Shown here one piece after another: positions 17,281 to 26,840 of a DNA stretch of 64,000 nucleotides. The notes beneath the pieces were generated by a model that saw only the letters and a list, made by a program, of their open reading frames with translations, made no database searches and was not told where the DNA came from. The first letter of the stretch is position 1. Every line of letters begins with the position of its first letter. Source of the stretch: Arthrobacter sp. TMP15 (GTDB lineage Bacteria; Actinomycetota; Actinomycetes; Actinomycetales; Micrococcaceae); contig NZ_CP154262.1 of NCBI RefSeq assembly GCF_039529835.1, positions 2,480,001 through 2,544,000 of the forward strand. Direction: 5' to 3'. The translations under genes were made by a program, and so were the position numbers.

Positions 17281-20200
17281 ATGTTTAATTTGGCCAAAAT
17301 GTCTTTGGGGAATCGGGCACTGATTGCCCTGATCACTATCTTCGCGATGGTGTTTGGGGTGATCACCCTTGGTTCACTGAAGCAGGAACTCATTCCCAGC
17401 ATAGAGTTCCCGCAAATCACTGTTGTCTCCGCTATGCCCGGCGCCTCCCCGGCAGTGGTTGACAAACAGGTCAGTGAACCGCTGGAAGCGGCACTAAACG
17501 CGGTGGAGGGGCTGGAATCCAGCACCTCCACCTCGCGCAGCGGTGTCTCAACGATCAACCTTGCTTTCACCTACGGTACAAATCTTGACCGCGCGCGGAA
17601 TCAAATTGACCGGGCGATCTCCAATGTCACCCAACGTCTGCCTGAGGGTGTCCAGCCCCAGCCCATAGCGGGCAGCATCGCCGACTTTCCCATTGTGTTC
17701 CTCGCTGTCTCCTCCGATCAGGACCTTTCCGCCCTGAACACCGATTTGCAACGTATTGCCGTCCCCCGGCTGATGAAGATCGAGGGTGTGCGCAGCGCCG
17801 ATGTGACAGGCGCCAATTCCCAGCATATTGAGATCCTCCCGGACCCGGCCAAAATGGCTGCGGCCGGGGTGGATCCCGGCTCCATCGCCAACGCCCTCAA
17901 GAACAATGGGACACTGGTTCCTATTGGTTCCCTCAGTACCGAGGGCACCACGTTGTCCATCCAGGCGGGAAGTCCTGTTGATTCCCTGGACGCCGTCAAG
18001 GCGTTGCCGCTGGCTGGAACCTCCGGGGCGCAAGCACCTGCCAGCGCCCCCACGATCGCCTCGGTGGCGGCTGTCTCACTGGCAGATGACGTCCAGACTT
18101 CCATCACGCGCACCAACGGCAAGGCAACTCTGGCCCTGTCCATCACCAAGAAACCTTCAGCTGACACTGTGACGTTGTCCCAGCAGGTCAACGATGTCCT
18201 GCCGGAAATCACTGCTTCGATGGGCAACAACACTAAGTTCACCACGGTCTTGGACCAGGCACCGTTTATTGTAAAGTCCATCCATGACCTCACAGTTGAG
18301 GGCCTGCTAGGACTGGGTTTCGCGATCCTTGTCATCCTGCTCTTCCTCATGTCCGTGCGGTCAACACTTGTCACAGCCATCTCCATCCCGCTTTCACTAC
18401 TTGTCACCTTCATTGGCCTGTGGGCCACGGGCTATTCACTGAATATCCTGACCCTTGGCGCACTCACGATTGCCATTGGCCGGGTGGTTGATGACTCCAT
18501 TGTGGTGATTGAAAACATCAAGCGGCACTTGAGCTATGGGGAGGATAAAAAGACTGCCATTCTCGCTGCCATCAAGGAGGTTGCGGCTGCCATCACGGCC
18601 TCCACGCTGACCACCGTCGCCGTGTTCTTGCCGATCGCCTTTGTTGGCAGCCTGGCCGGGGAACTGTTCCGGCCGTTTGCGCTCACAGTCACGTTCGCAC
18701 TGCTTGCCTCACTGCTGGTCTCTCTCACAATTGTTCCTGTGCTGGCTTACTGGTTCCTGAAATCCCCGGAAAATGCAGGGGCAGCGGACGACGCCGGAAC
18801 CGCCTTGAGTGGGCAGGCTCTGCTGAGCGCTGTGGAAGAGAAGGAACGCTCTTCCTGGCTACAGCGCGGCTATCTACCGATCCTTGCCAAAACACAAAAA
18901 CATCCGGTAGTGACCTTGCTGGCCGGTGGAATTGTGTTGGCAGCCACGTTGGCCATGACTCCGTTGCTCCCTACCAACCTGTTGGGTGACTCGGGGCAAA
19001 ACAGTGTCAGCATCCAGCAGGACATGCCTGCCGGCACTAGCCTGGCGGTCACGGATCAGGCCGCCAAAAAAGTGGAGGCAGTTCTTCGCGGCATTGACGG
19101 TGTCACGGATGTCCAAGTCACTGTGGGTAATGCCTCCGGTGGTTTCTCGGCACTGCTTTCTTCTGGTGCCTCCAGCGCGGCCTTTCAGGTCATCACCAAC
19201 CCCGATGCAGACCAAGTAAAGCTTCAGGACACAGTCCGTACCGCTGTAGATGGGGTCACAGATGCTGGTGAGCTGAGTATTGGCTCCCAGGGCGGTGGCC
19301 TGGGTATGTCAAACACTGTGGACATCACAGTTAAGGCAACCACCGGTGAGGGACTGAAACAGGCAAGCGAAGAGCTGGTCAAAACCATGGCCTCGCTCCC
19401 CGGTGCGCAGTCAGTTGCCAGCAATCTCAGCGGAGCTCAACCGGTCATCCAGGTCAGTGTTGACAGGGCAAAGGCTGTTGCTGCCGGACTCGAGGAACAA
19501 CAGATCACTGGCTTGCTGGCCGCAACTGTTAGCCCCATCCCGGGCGGCACCGTGCGCATTGATACCACCGATTACAAGGTCCAGATTGGCCAGGGCACCA
19601 AGTTCGATTCCCTTGAGGCACTCGCGGGTGCCCAAATACCCACCGCGGCCGGACCTGTGCCCCTCTCGCAGGTGGCCAGCGTCAAGGAAGTTCAAACACC
19701 GCTGACGATCACCTCATCTGATGGCCAACGTACCGCCACCGTTTCAGTGACACCTAAGGGCAACTCCTTAGGATCCCTTAGCGGAGAAGTACAAAAACAC
19801 CTGGATTCCACCACACTGCCAGCCGGTGTTGTTGCCAGCCTTGGTGGCGCAGCAACACAGCAGGCCGAATCATTCCAGCAGCTGGGCTTGGCCATGCTTG
19901 CCGCCATCGCCATTGTTTACGTGATCATGGTTGCCACGTTCAAATCGCTCATCCAACCACTGATCTTGCTGGTCTCCATCCCCTTTGCGGCCACCGGGGC
20001 CATTGGTTTGCTGCTCATCACAGGGATCCCCCTGGGTTTGCCCTCTCTGATCGGTATGTTGATGTTGGTTGGCATTGTGGTGACCAATGCCATTGTGCTT
20101 ATTGACCTCATCAACCAGTACAGGCACCCAGCAGGCGACAGGCCCGCCATGAACGTTGCGGACGCCATTGAGCACGGTGCCCGCCAACGTCTACGCCCCA

Positions 20201-20505
20201 TCTTGATGACGGCACTTGCCACCATCTTCGCCCTGACTCCCATGGCGTTGGGGCTGACAGGCGGTGGAGGCTTCATTTCCCAGCCTTTGGCCATCGTGGT
20301 TGTGGGCGGGCTGGTATCTTCCACCGCGCTAACCTTGATTCTGGTTCCTGTGCTGTACCGCCTGGTTGAGGGCCGCAAGGAACGCCACGATTTACTCAAG
20401 GCCCTGAAGGTTGTCCATGTGCCCGCAGGTCCATCTGCGGACTTCCAAGATTGGACAACTGGAGCCATTCCCAAGGTTCGCGGGCGCCGTGCCGCAAGCG
20501 ACTAG
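17281..20505 (+). CDS. RND-family efflux permease (HAE1/SwrC-like)
   Basis: This protein of about 1074 residues has the duplicated RND layout: one membrane helix at residues about 12-32, a large extracytoplasmic porter domain, a block of helices around 340-500, a second porter domain and a final block of helices around 860-1010. The proton-relay motif GRVVDDSIVVIEN sits near residue 403 with the paired Asp typical of AcrB-type pumps. Gram-positive homologues export surfactants, drugs or lipids and do not need an outer-membrane channel. GGAG upstream of ATG 17281 decides the start. Its 3' end overlaps the convergent MFS gene by four bases. Confidence 0.92.
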   Translation: MFNLAKMSLGNRALIALITIFAMVFGVITLGSLKQELIPSIEFPQITVVSAMPGASPAVVDKQVSEPLEAALNAVEGLESSTSTSRSGVSTINLAFTYGTNLDRARNQIDRAISNVTQRLPEGVQPQPIAGSIADFPIVFLAVSSDQDLSALNTDLQRIAVPRLMKIEGVRSADVTGANSQHIEILPDPAKMAAAGVDPGSIANALKNNGTLVPIGSLSTEGTTLSIQAGSPVDSLDAVKALPLAGTSGAQAPASAPTIASVAAVSLADDVQTSITRTNGKATLALSITKKPSADTVTLSQQVNDVLPEITASMGNNTKFTTVLDQAPFIVKSIHDLTVEGLLGLGFAILVILLFLMSVRSTLVTAISIPLSLLVTFIGLWATGYSLNILTLGALTIAIGRVVDDSIVVIENIKRHLSYGEDKKTAILAAIKEVAAAITASTLTTVAVFLPIAFVGSLAGELFRPFALTVTFALLASLLVSLTIVPVLAYWFLKSPENAGAADDAGTALSGQALLSAVEEKERSSWLQRGYLPILAKTQKHPVVTLLAGGIVLAATLAMTPLLPTNLLGDSGQNSVSIQQDMPAGTSLAVTDQAAKKVEAVLRGIDGVTDVQVTVGNASGGFSALLSSGASSAAFQVITNPDADQVKLQDTVRTAVDGVTDAGELSIGSQGGGLGMSNTVDITVKATTGEGLKQASEELVKTMASLPGAQSVASNLSGAQPVIQVSVDRAKAVAAGLEEQQITGLLAATVSPIPGGTVRIDTTDYKVQIGQGTKFDSLEALAGAQIPTAAGPVPLSQVASVKEVQTPLTITSSDGQRTATVSVTPKGNSLGSLSGEVQKHLDSTTLPAGVVASLGGAATQQAESFQQLGLAMLAAIAIVYVIMVATFKSLIQPLILLVSIPFAATGAIGLLLITGIPLGLPSLIGMLMLVGIVVTNAIVLIDLINQYRHPAGDRPAMNVADAIEHGARQRLRPILMTALATIFALTPMALGLTGGGGFISQPLAIVVVGGLVSSTALTLILVPVLYRLVEGRKERHDLLKALKVVHVPAGPSADFQDWTTGAIPKVRGRRAASD

Positions 20506-21974
20506 CTAGGTAGGGTGGGTCCAAACGCCAGTTTGGGCACAAAGTACAGTGCTAGGGCCGCTACCAGAGCGGTGACACCACAGATGCTCCACACCAACAT
20601 GTAGCCCTCTAGTGGGGCTGCAGTGCTCCCTACTTCGGCGGTCAGCGACCCAAGTGCCTGCCCTGCCAAGGCGATGCCGAAAATACAGGAAGCAAAGGCG
20701 CCGCCCAGCGTTTTTGTGGCGTTCGTGAGCCCGGCCGCCATCCCTGTTTGGGTCAACGGAGCAGCGGCGGCCGCCGCTGAGGGCAAGGCCGCCACCAAAG
20801 CGCCGCTGCCAATGCCGGCAATGGCCATGTTCAGCAGAACCTGGCTCATTGAATCATGGAACGGCAGGAACAAAAGATAACCAACAGCGACAAGGAGTGC
20901 CGCTCCCAGCAAGGTGATTCTCGGCGTCGTCCATTTAGTGAGGATGGGATAAAGCAGGGCGCCAAATAAGAGGCCCAAAACGTAAACACCTATCAAGATT
21001 GAAACCAGCCCGGAACTGGCCCCGAGCCCGTAACCAACCGTGTCCGGATCGGTCCGGGCAAATGTTGACAGCGGCGCCTGCGCGCCCAACACGGAGACGC
21101 CGAATAGAAATGCTGTGAGCTGGATCGGCCACATGCTGGGTTGGCGCAACAGGCGGATATCAATCAGTGGATCTTTATGGCCCAGCTCGTGCCTGGTGAA
21201 CGGTGCAAGCGCCATAATTCCAAGCACCACGCCAGCCCACGCCCACCAGGTGCCGGGCCCGTTGATACGCATGAATGTCAGGCCTGTGGTAATGAGTAGC
21301 AGAGCCGTGGAGAGCAGTGTCAGCCCCATAATGTCCAGACGGCCTCCGGTTCGGCTTTCAGATTCGGGAACACCAAACAAGATCACGAAGAAACACAAAG
21401 TGACGGCGATCGCGGGGATCATCAGTGTCAGCCAGAGCTGATCAGGCAAAGCCCCACCAATGAACCCACCGGCCAGCGCCCCGACAATGACACCGAACTC
21501 CAGTCCAGCAACAAGAATCCCGGCGGATCTGCGGGTAAGTGCGGCACCGTCAGGACGATGATGGGAGCGGCTGTAGATGAGTGCAATTTCCAGCGGTAGC
21601 CACACCACGTAGAAGCCCTGGAGCGCCCACGCAATGATGAAGAACCAGAAGTTCGGAGCGAAAGCCACACCCCATGACGCCGCTGCCGTCAGTGCTGTGG
21701 AAATCAGGAGCACCTTGCGGTGCCCGATCATGTCGCCCATTTTCGCCAGTACGGGAACCACGAGTGCGCTGACCATCAACTGAGCCGCCTCAAACCAGTT
21801 GACGTCTGCGTCGTGGATGCCCAGGAAGCGGGCAATGTCTGTCAGTAGCGGGGTGTAATAGCCTTGGAGGATCCCGCTTGTAAGCTCCACAAGCACCAGA
21901 AAACCCACGATTGCTGTGGCGCTCGTGGCCGCTGTGCCGCGTTTCCCGGCGATCGCACGTGAGAATGAAGCCAT
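20502..21974 (-). CDS. MFS transporter
   Basis: The 490-residue protein has about 12-14 membrane segments and the MFS loop 2-3 motif GDMIGHRKVLL near residue 75. The ATG at 21974 follows GGAGGAA with a four-base gap; the frame stays open for another 119 codons upstream but that stretch is proline- and charge-rich and overlaps the divergent promoter region. It is divergent from the LLM monooxygenase/MarR pair, so it is a likely exporter under the same control. The substrate is unknown. Confidence 0.88.
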   Translation of the reverse strand: MASFSRAIAGKRGTAATSATAIVGFLVLVELTSGILQGYYTPLLTDIARFLGIHDADVNWFEAAQLMVSALVVPVLAKMGDMIGHRKVLLISTALTAAASWGVAFAPNFWFFIIAWALQGFYVVWLPLEIALIYSRSHHRPDGAALTRRSAGILVAGLEFGVIVGALAGGFIGGALPDQLWLTLMIPAIAVTLCFFVILFGVPESESRTGGRLDIMGLTLLSTALLLITTGLTFMRINGPGTWWAWAGVVLGIMALAPFTRHELGHKDPLIDIRLLRQPSMWPIQLTAFLFGVSVLGAQAPLSTFARTDPDTVGYGLGASSGLVSILIGVYVLGLLFGALLYPILTKWTTPRITLLGAALLVAVGYLLFLPFHDSMSQVLLNMAIAGIGSGALVAALPSAAAAAAPLTQTGMAAGLTNATKTLGGAFASCIFGIALAGQALGSLTAEVGSTAAPLEGYMLVWSICGVTALVAALALYFVPKLAFGPTLPS

Positions 21975-22176
21975 GGGGTTCCTCCACAATTGCGCTGGCA
22001 TAGATGGCAAGTCCTTGAACGGCATCCTAGTACCCGCGGGTAACTCAGCGGGTGATTCTTGGATTTTTATTTCCTCTTCCGGTGTCGGAACATTCTGGCG
22101 CTTCTCAACGTTAGCCTTAGTATTAGATACAAACGCATATACCTCACGGCGAGTCCGCAGGGTCAAGGAGCAGCTA

Positions 22177-23310
22177 ATGCAGTTCGGAATTTTCAGTGTT
22201 GGTGACATTACAATGGACCCCACCACTGGGCGCACCCCCACCGAGCACCAGCGCCTACAAGCAATCACTACGATCGCCAAACACGCTGAGGACGTGGGAC
22301 TGGACGTGTTTGCGACCGGCGAGCACCACAACCCGCCGTTCTACCCCAGCTCACCAACAACTATTTTGGCGTACATAGCCGCGCAAACTCAGAACATCAT
22401 CCTCTCCACCAGCACAACTTTGATCACGACGAATGATCCGGTAAAAATCGCCGAGGACTTTGCCACCCTGCAGCACCTCTCCAACGGTAGGACTGACATT
22501 GTGCTGGGGCGTGGGAATATGGGTGCCGTTTATCCGTGGTTTGGTAAAAATAACCACGATTCCGTGGAGCTGACGGTTGAGAACTATGCGCTGCTACGCC
22601 GGCTTTGGGATGAGGAGGTAGTGAACTGGGAAGGTAAATTCCGTACACCGCTGCTCGGCTTCACCTCAACACCCAGACCCCTAGATGGGGTGGCTCCGTT
22701 TGTTTGGCATGGCGCCATTCGCACGCCCCAGGTTGCCGAGATTGCCGCGTATTACGGTGACGGCTTCTTCGCGAACAATATCTTCTGGCCCAAGGAACAC
22801 TACATCCAGCTGATCAACCTCTACCGGGAACGCTACGCACACTACGGCCATGGCACACAAGAACAGGCAATCGTGGGTTTGGGCGGACAGTTTTTCATTC
22901 GCAAAAAATCACAAGATGCGGTCAATGAATTCCGCCCCTACTTCGATAACGCCCCCGTTTACGGCCACGGACCTTCCTTGGAAGACTTCACCTCACAAAC
23001 CCCGCTAACAGTGGGTAGCCCGCAGGAAATGATTGAAAAAACTCTCACCTTCCGCGACTACTTCGGCGATTACCAACGACAGCTGTTCCTCATAGACCAT
23101 GCGGGCTTGCCACTGAAAACGGTGTTGGAGCAGCTAGATTTGTTTGCTGCGGAGGTCCTACCCACACTTCGGCAGGAATTCGCCACCAACCGTCCCGCGA
23201 ACGTCCCTAACGGGCCCACATTCGCAGCTCGGCGTGCCGCTGCACAGAAGGCTGCCGCCGTCGAGCCTGCAGCACACACACCCGGTTCCAGCACAAAAGT
23301 GGTGAACTGA
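22177..23310 (+). CDS. LLM-class FMN-dependent monooxygenase, CE1758 family
   Basis: About 377 residues, a luciferase-like TIM barrel with the start MQFGIFSVGDITMDPTTG, FATGEHHNPPF near 50, STSTTLITTNDPVKIAEDFA near 85 and the GRGNMG segment near 115. These are characteristic of the actinobacterial CE1758 group, whose substrates have not been established. AGGAG precedes ATG 22177. A MarR gene follows after one base, and an MFS gene is divergent, which together suggest a small detoxification or redox module. Confidence 0.92.
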   Translation: MQFGIFSVGDITMDPTTGRTPTEHQRLQAITTIAKHAEDVGLDVFATGEHHNPPFYPSSPTTILAYIAAQTQNIILSTSTTLITTNDPVKIAEDFATLQHLSNGRTDIVLGRGNMGAVYPWFGKNNHDSVELTVENYALLRRLWDEEVVNWEGKFRTPLLGFTSTPRPLDGVAPFVWHGAIRTPQVAEIAAYYGDGFFANNIFWPKEHYIQLINLYRERYAHYGHGTQEQAIVGLGGQFFIRKKSQDAVNEFRPYFDNAPVYGHGPSLEDFTSQTPLTVGSPQEMIEKTLTFRDYFGDYQRQLFLIDHAGLPLKTVLEQLDLFAAEVLPTLRQEFATNRPANVPNGPTFAARRAAAQKAAAVEPAAHTPGSSTKVVN

Positions 23311-23311
23311 G

Positions 23312-23764
23312 ATGTCCGCTGCCACACACCGCAGGCTGACTACCGATTCGTGGGAATCACTGCTGCGTTCGCAGGTGGCGATGGTGCGTGAACTGCATAG
23401 GGAAGCCATCTTCAAAGAAGTGGGCAGCCGCGAATATGATGTCCTCTACAGCCTTTCTCGTTGCCCGAGTGGTTGGCTGCGCCTGAATGAACTCAACGAT
23501 TATGTCCTGCTAACCCAGCCGAGTATCTCGCGCATGGTTGACAGGCTGGAGCAGCGTGGGCTCATCGCGCGAAAAACTGCCCAGGATGACAAACGCGGGG
23601 TGCTGATCGGGCTAACCGAAGCAGGAGCCGAGCTGCAGAAAAAAGTAGGGCGTGTACATGTAAAGAACATCATGGAACGTATGGAAGTTGCTTTCACGGA
23701 CGAAGAGATGCGCACGTTGCTGGAGTTAACAACCAAACTGCGCACTTCCTTAGGCGGCAGCTAA
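23312..23764 (+). CDS. MarR-family transcriptional regulator
   Basis: The 150-residue protein has the MarR winged helix: LRLNELNDYVLLTQPSISR as recognition region (about 70-90), then VDRLEQRGLIARKTAQDDKR, with the conserved D-x-R wing, and a C-terminal dimerisation helix. It directly follows the monooxygenase and probably represses that gene and perhaps the divergent MFS gene. Its 3' end overlaps the convergent gene by four bases. Confidence 0.9.
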   Translation: MSAATHRRLTTDSWESLLRSQVAMVRELHREAIFKEVGSREYDVLYSLSRCPSGWLRLNELNDYVLLTQPSISRMVDRLEQRGLIARKTAQDDKRGVLIGLTEAGAELQKKVGRVHVKNIMERMEVAFTDEEMRTLLELTTKLRTSLGGS

Positions 23765-24417
23765 CCGAGTGCCTTGAATGATGTGATCATTTTTTGGATG
23801 TTCTGGAATTCGCTGGTGAGCATGTAAGCCCGAGCATCAGTGATCGTGGCGAAAGCCCGTAAGCCGGGTGAGCCGTTGGGGTCACTGGTGAATTGAAGAA
23901 CGTCGCCAAACATGTAGATGCCCAGCTTCTCTGACGAGACGGTGTTGTAAACCAGGCAGGCCTTGCCATCGGGACCGGCCGCTTGATCCGTGATTCCGTA
24001 GGAGGCAAAGTGATGAGTTTCGCCTTGGATGATGCGGTAGGTGAACCGAGGCTCCACGGCAAGCATAGATTCGTTGTCTGACGGGATCGCCAAGGGAACA
24101 CTGGCTAGCACCGTGTTCGGTCTACTGGAGTCCGGCTGGCAGGCCCCACCCAAACTCGATATGTGAGTGTTCAGCACAGCCATGACATCTGAGGAAGCAG
24201 CCCTCACCTCAAGGCGAACCGCTCTGGCGCTAGGTGGGGCTGGTACCGTCCGAGCTTGAGTTCGAGGGCGTCGTGAAAGTTTGGGGACTAGCGCTCGCAT
24301 GCACTTGAGCTGGTTGGCTTGCCGAATCCGATGATTCCGTAGCTCCCGTGGTTGTTCCGCAGCCGCTCGAGGCCCGAGCCTTGATGCGCCCATGCTACCG
24401 GCAACTTGGGTTATCAC
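23761..24417 (-). pseudogene. frameshifted secreted lipoprotein gene
   Basis: The C-terminal about 140 residues (from LEVRAASSDVM, covering 23761 to about 24220) read as a normal extracytoplasmic domain. Upstream the same frame turns into an Arg/Pro-rich, unlikely N-terminus. In a neighbouring frame, about 24232-24380, the translation is SSGCGTTTGATESSDSASQP followed by a Ser/Thr/Pro linker, exactly what follows a lipobox. A frameshift near 24225-24245 therefore separates linker from domain, and the signal peptide itself is also missing in that frame. The gene is probably inactive, or the sequence has indel errors. Confidence 0.65.
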
Positions 24418-25934
24418 CTCAGATTTTGGATCAGTTCACGGTAAAAAACTACGCCCGCACCCAGCGATCCGATTCGCACCCGTTCATTGACAGCATGCAA
24501 ACTGGCCCTGTCAGAGGCATCCATTAAGAGTGGAGAGAAACGGTAGACGGCCGGGGAGATTGTGCACAAGTGCCGTGAGTCCGTGGCGCCGGTTTGGATA
24601 TATGGCGTCACAACGGCTGCGGGATACGACGCGGCCACTGCACGCGTCAGCAGCGCAAATTGATCGCTCTCAAAGGAAGAAATCGGCGATGGATCATGCC
24701 CTGAGAGGACTCTTAGTTCCACGGACGGATCGTCAATGATTGTTCGAACTTGCTCAACCACCGAGTCAACAGACTCCCCCACGGCAATGCGAATATTGGC
24801 ATTGGCACGAGCCGTGGAAGCCAGCACGTTTGAGGCTTTACTGCCCTCCAGCATGGTGACGGCCACTGTGGTGCGGGTCAGGGCACGCGTTTCATCGCCC
24901 ACCCAAGAAAATACTTGCGTCAAGGGTGTCTTAAAAATCCACATGTTCTCTGTTATGAGCCGCAAAGCAAAGCTGCTGTGCAACCCGATCCGGCGCATCA
25001 TTTCCACAATGGGTGCTGGCATGGATGCCGAAAACTGTGTCTCCTCGAGCGCAACAATGGCTTGGGCAAGACGTGCAGTTGCCCCCATACGCGGAGGAGT
25101 GGAAGCGTGCCCACCGGCCCCTCGGGTCAGCAGTTCCAAGTCTAAACTTCCCTTTTCAGCCACACCGATAACAGCCGCCGGCGCTTTCAGACCAGGGAAG
25201 GCGTCCAGGGCAACAGCCCCTCCTTCATCAAGGACCAGCCACGGTTTCACACCACGGCGGGCGAGTAGATCCGCCGCAGCGCGCGCGCTGTCACCGGTAC
25301 TCTCCTCATTGTTACCGAAGGATAGGTAGAGATCGTAGGCTGGCGCAAAACCATCATCGATCAATGTCTCAATGGCTCCCATGATGACAACCAGGGCACC
25401 CTTGTCATCCAATGCCCCGCGGCCCCAAACCCACCCGTTCTCCTGATGGCCGGAGAACCCCGGGTGCTTCCAATCATCTCGAGTGTCAACGGGGACCACA
25501 TCATAATGAGCCATCAGCACAGTGGGTTTGGCATCGGCATCGGATTTGGACCCGGCCCATTTGAAAAGAAGCGCGTGCCCATTGACAAACTCCCGGGACA
25601 GTACCGTATGCACACCCGGGTACAAGCGCTCCAACGCTTCTATGAATCCCGTAAATTGATCGAGCTCAATGAGGTCCCGAGCACTGGCAAACACGGTGCG
25701 GAAGCCGATCAGCTCACTAAGCTGATCAGCCGCCGGTTGAGCGTATTGCACCCCAGTCTCCGGCGCTTGATCGTATGCGGGTGGAGCAGCTCCAGCACTG
25801 TGGGCACGCGCACCAATGACGGCGGCCGCACCGCCAACACTGACCACCAAGGCTGCTGCTACTGCTCGGGCTGTTCGCGCTGCACTGCCTGTTCTAGCTG
25901 CATGGCTAAGAGGCCTGGCTGATCCTTTACGCAT
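24414..25934 (-). CDS. M20-family metallopeptidase (PM20D1/carboxypeptidase-like)
   Basis: About 506 residues with a basic N-terminus and one membrane segment (about 15-37), so the enzyme is probably anchored or exported. The M20 zinc site is visible: MAHYDVVPVD near 135, GRGALDDKG near 160, NNEESTGDS near 195 and a late His (DSRHLCTISP) near 465. The layout matches the PM20D1-like branch that splits or joins N-acyl amino acids, but peptidase activity is equally possible. The ATG at 25934 is the first start that gives a sensible signal anchor. Its 3' end overlaps the broken lipoprotein gene. Confidence 0.88.
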   Translation of the reverse strand: MRKGSARPLSHAARTGSAARTARAVAAALVVSVGGAAAVIGARAHSAGAAPPAYDQAPETGVQYAQPAADQLSELIGFRTVFASARDLIELDQFTGFIEALERLYPGVHTVLSREFVNGHALLFKWAGSKSDADAKPTVLMAHYDVVPVDTRDDWKHPGFSGHQENGWVWGRGALDDKGALVVIMGAIETLIDDGFAPAYDLYLSFGNNEESTGDSARAAADLLARRGVKPWLVLDEGGAVALDAFPGLKAPAAVIGVAEKGSLDLELLTRGAGGHASTPPRMGATARLAQAIVALEETQFSASMPAPIVEMMRRIGLHSSFALRLITENMWIFKTPLTQVFSWVGDETRALTRTTVAVTMLEGSKASNVLASTARANANIRIAVGESVDSVVEQVRTIIDDPSVELRVLSGHDPSPISSFESDQFALLTRAVAASYPAAVVTPYIQTGATDSRHLCTISPAVYRFSPLLMDASDRASLHAVNERVRIGSLGAGVVFYRELIQNLR

Positions 25935-26084
25935 AAGACGGATTCTATGCCACGGCCCTGATGATTGGCTTGGTATCAGGACTAAAAAGAAGCACAAGTA
26001 AACACAAGATGAACAGTTGTTTCATGGGCACAGTTTTTGTGGACAGAGTGTTTATCGGCACGTACGCTCTTTTTTGTGAGCACA

Positions 26085-26840
26085 ATGACGTTGGCCCAAC
26101 GGGCCGCAGAGCAACCCCTTCCGCTTCTGATATTGGACTTTGATGGCACTCTTTGTCTGGGTGACGGCCCAGTATTGGCCTATGCAGCCGCTGTTACGGA
26201 TCAGATCCCGGAAAGCGCTAGAAAAAGTCTCCATGAAGCACTGGCCCAATTTCTGGCGCAAGATTCCAACGCTCCCGCCTACAAGGACGGGTATGCGGCG
26301 GTGGCGGCACTTTCCGAGGGTCTGTTGGATGAAGCAGCACTGAGTCAGGCCTATACAGAGAGTCGACGCCAGCTCGCCGCGGGAGAAGTGACCATCAGCG
26401 CCCCGGATGGGTTAGCCGCCTTTCTGGATCAGTTGGAAGGCGTCGCTTTCCGAATAGTGCTGACAAATGCCCCCTTAACAGGCGTGGCGGAGTCTCTCAC
26501 CACTCTGGGTCTGGCCCCATCCATAGACCTGATCATTGCTGATGCAAATAAACCCGGTGGATTCACCGAGTTGCTCCCGGACTTCTTGCAGGACAGGGCA
26601 CCCTACGAACTACTCAGTGTGGGCGACGTTTGGAGTAACGACATTGAGGTGCCGGCCCGAGCGGGCTGCGCTACCGCTTTCATTGACCGGTTCAACCACC
26701 AAAGCGGCGCCGCAACTCTGCGCGCCGCCCGGTTTGAGCTGCTGTATGCCGCAATCACCGACTGGGCGCACAACCCAGCGGTCTTTATTTCCAACCAACC
26801 CAGCATCTCCACTCCTTCCTCAGAAAAGGCACCACTGTGA
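26085..26840 (+). CDS. HAD-superfamily phosphatase-like hydrolase
   Basis: The 251-residue protein has HAD motif I as ILDFDGTLCL near residue 16, motif II VLTNAP near 127, a motif III lysine in NKPGGFTELL and motif IV GDVWSNDI near 185. A helical cap lies between motifs I and II (subclass I). It likely removes phosphate from a small phosphomonoester in the cytoplasm. It is the first gene of an operon with a PhnD/C/E/E importer, a phosphoesterase and an RpiR regulator; its stop overlaps the phnD-like start. An imperfect repeat ATGAA...TTCAT at 26009-26025 lies upstream but is too weak to call an operator. Confidence 0.88.
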   Translation: MTLAQRAAEQPLPLLILDFDGTLCLGDGPVLAYAAAVTDQIPESARKSLHEALAQFLAQDSNAPAYKDGYAAVAALSEGLLDEAALSQAYTESRRQLAAGEVTISAPDGLAAFLDQLEGVAFRIVLTNAPLTGVAESLTTLGLAPSIDLIIADANKPGGFTELLPDFLQDRAPYELLSVGDVWSNDIEVPARAGCATAFIDRFNHQSGAATLRAARFELLYAAITDWAHNPAVFISNQPSISTPSSEKAPL

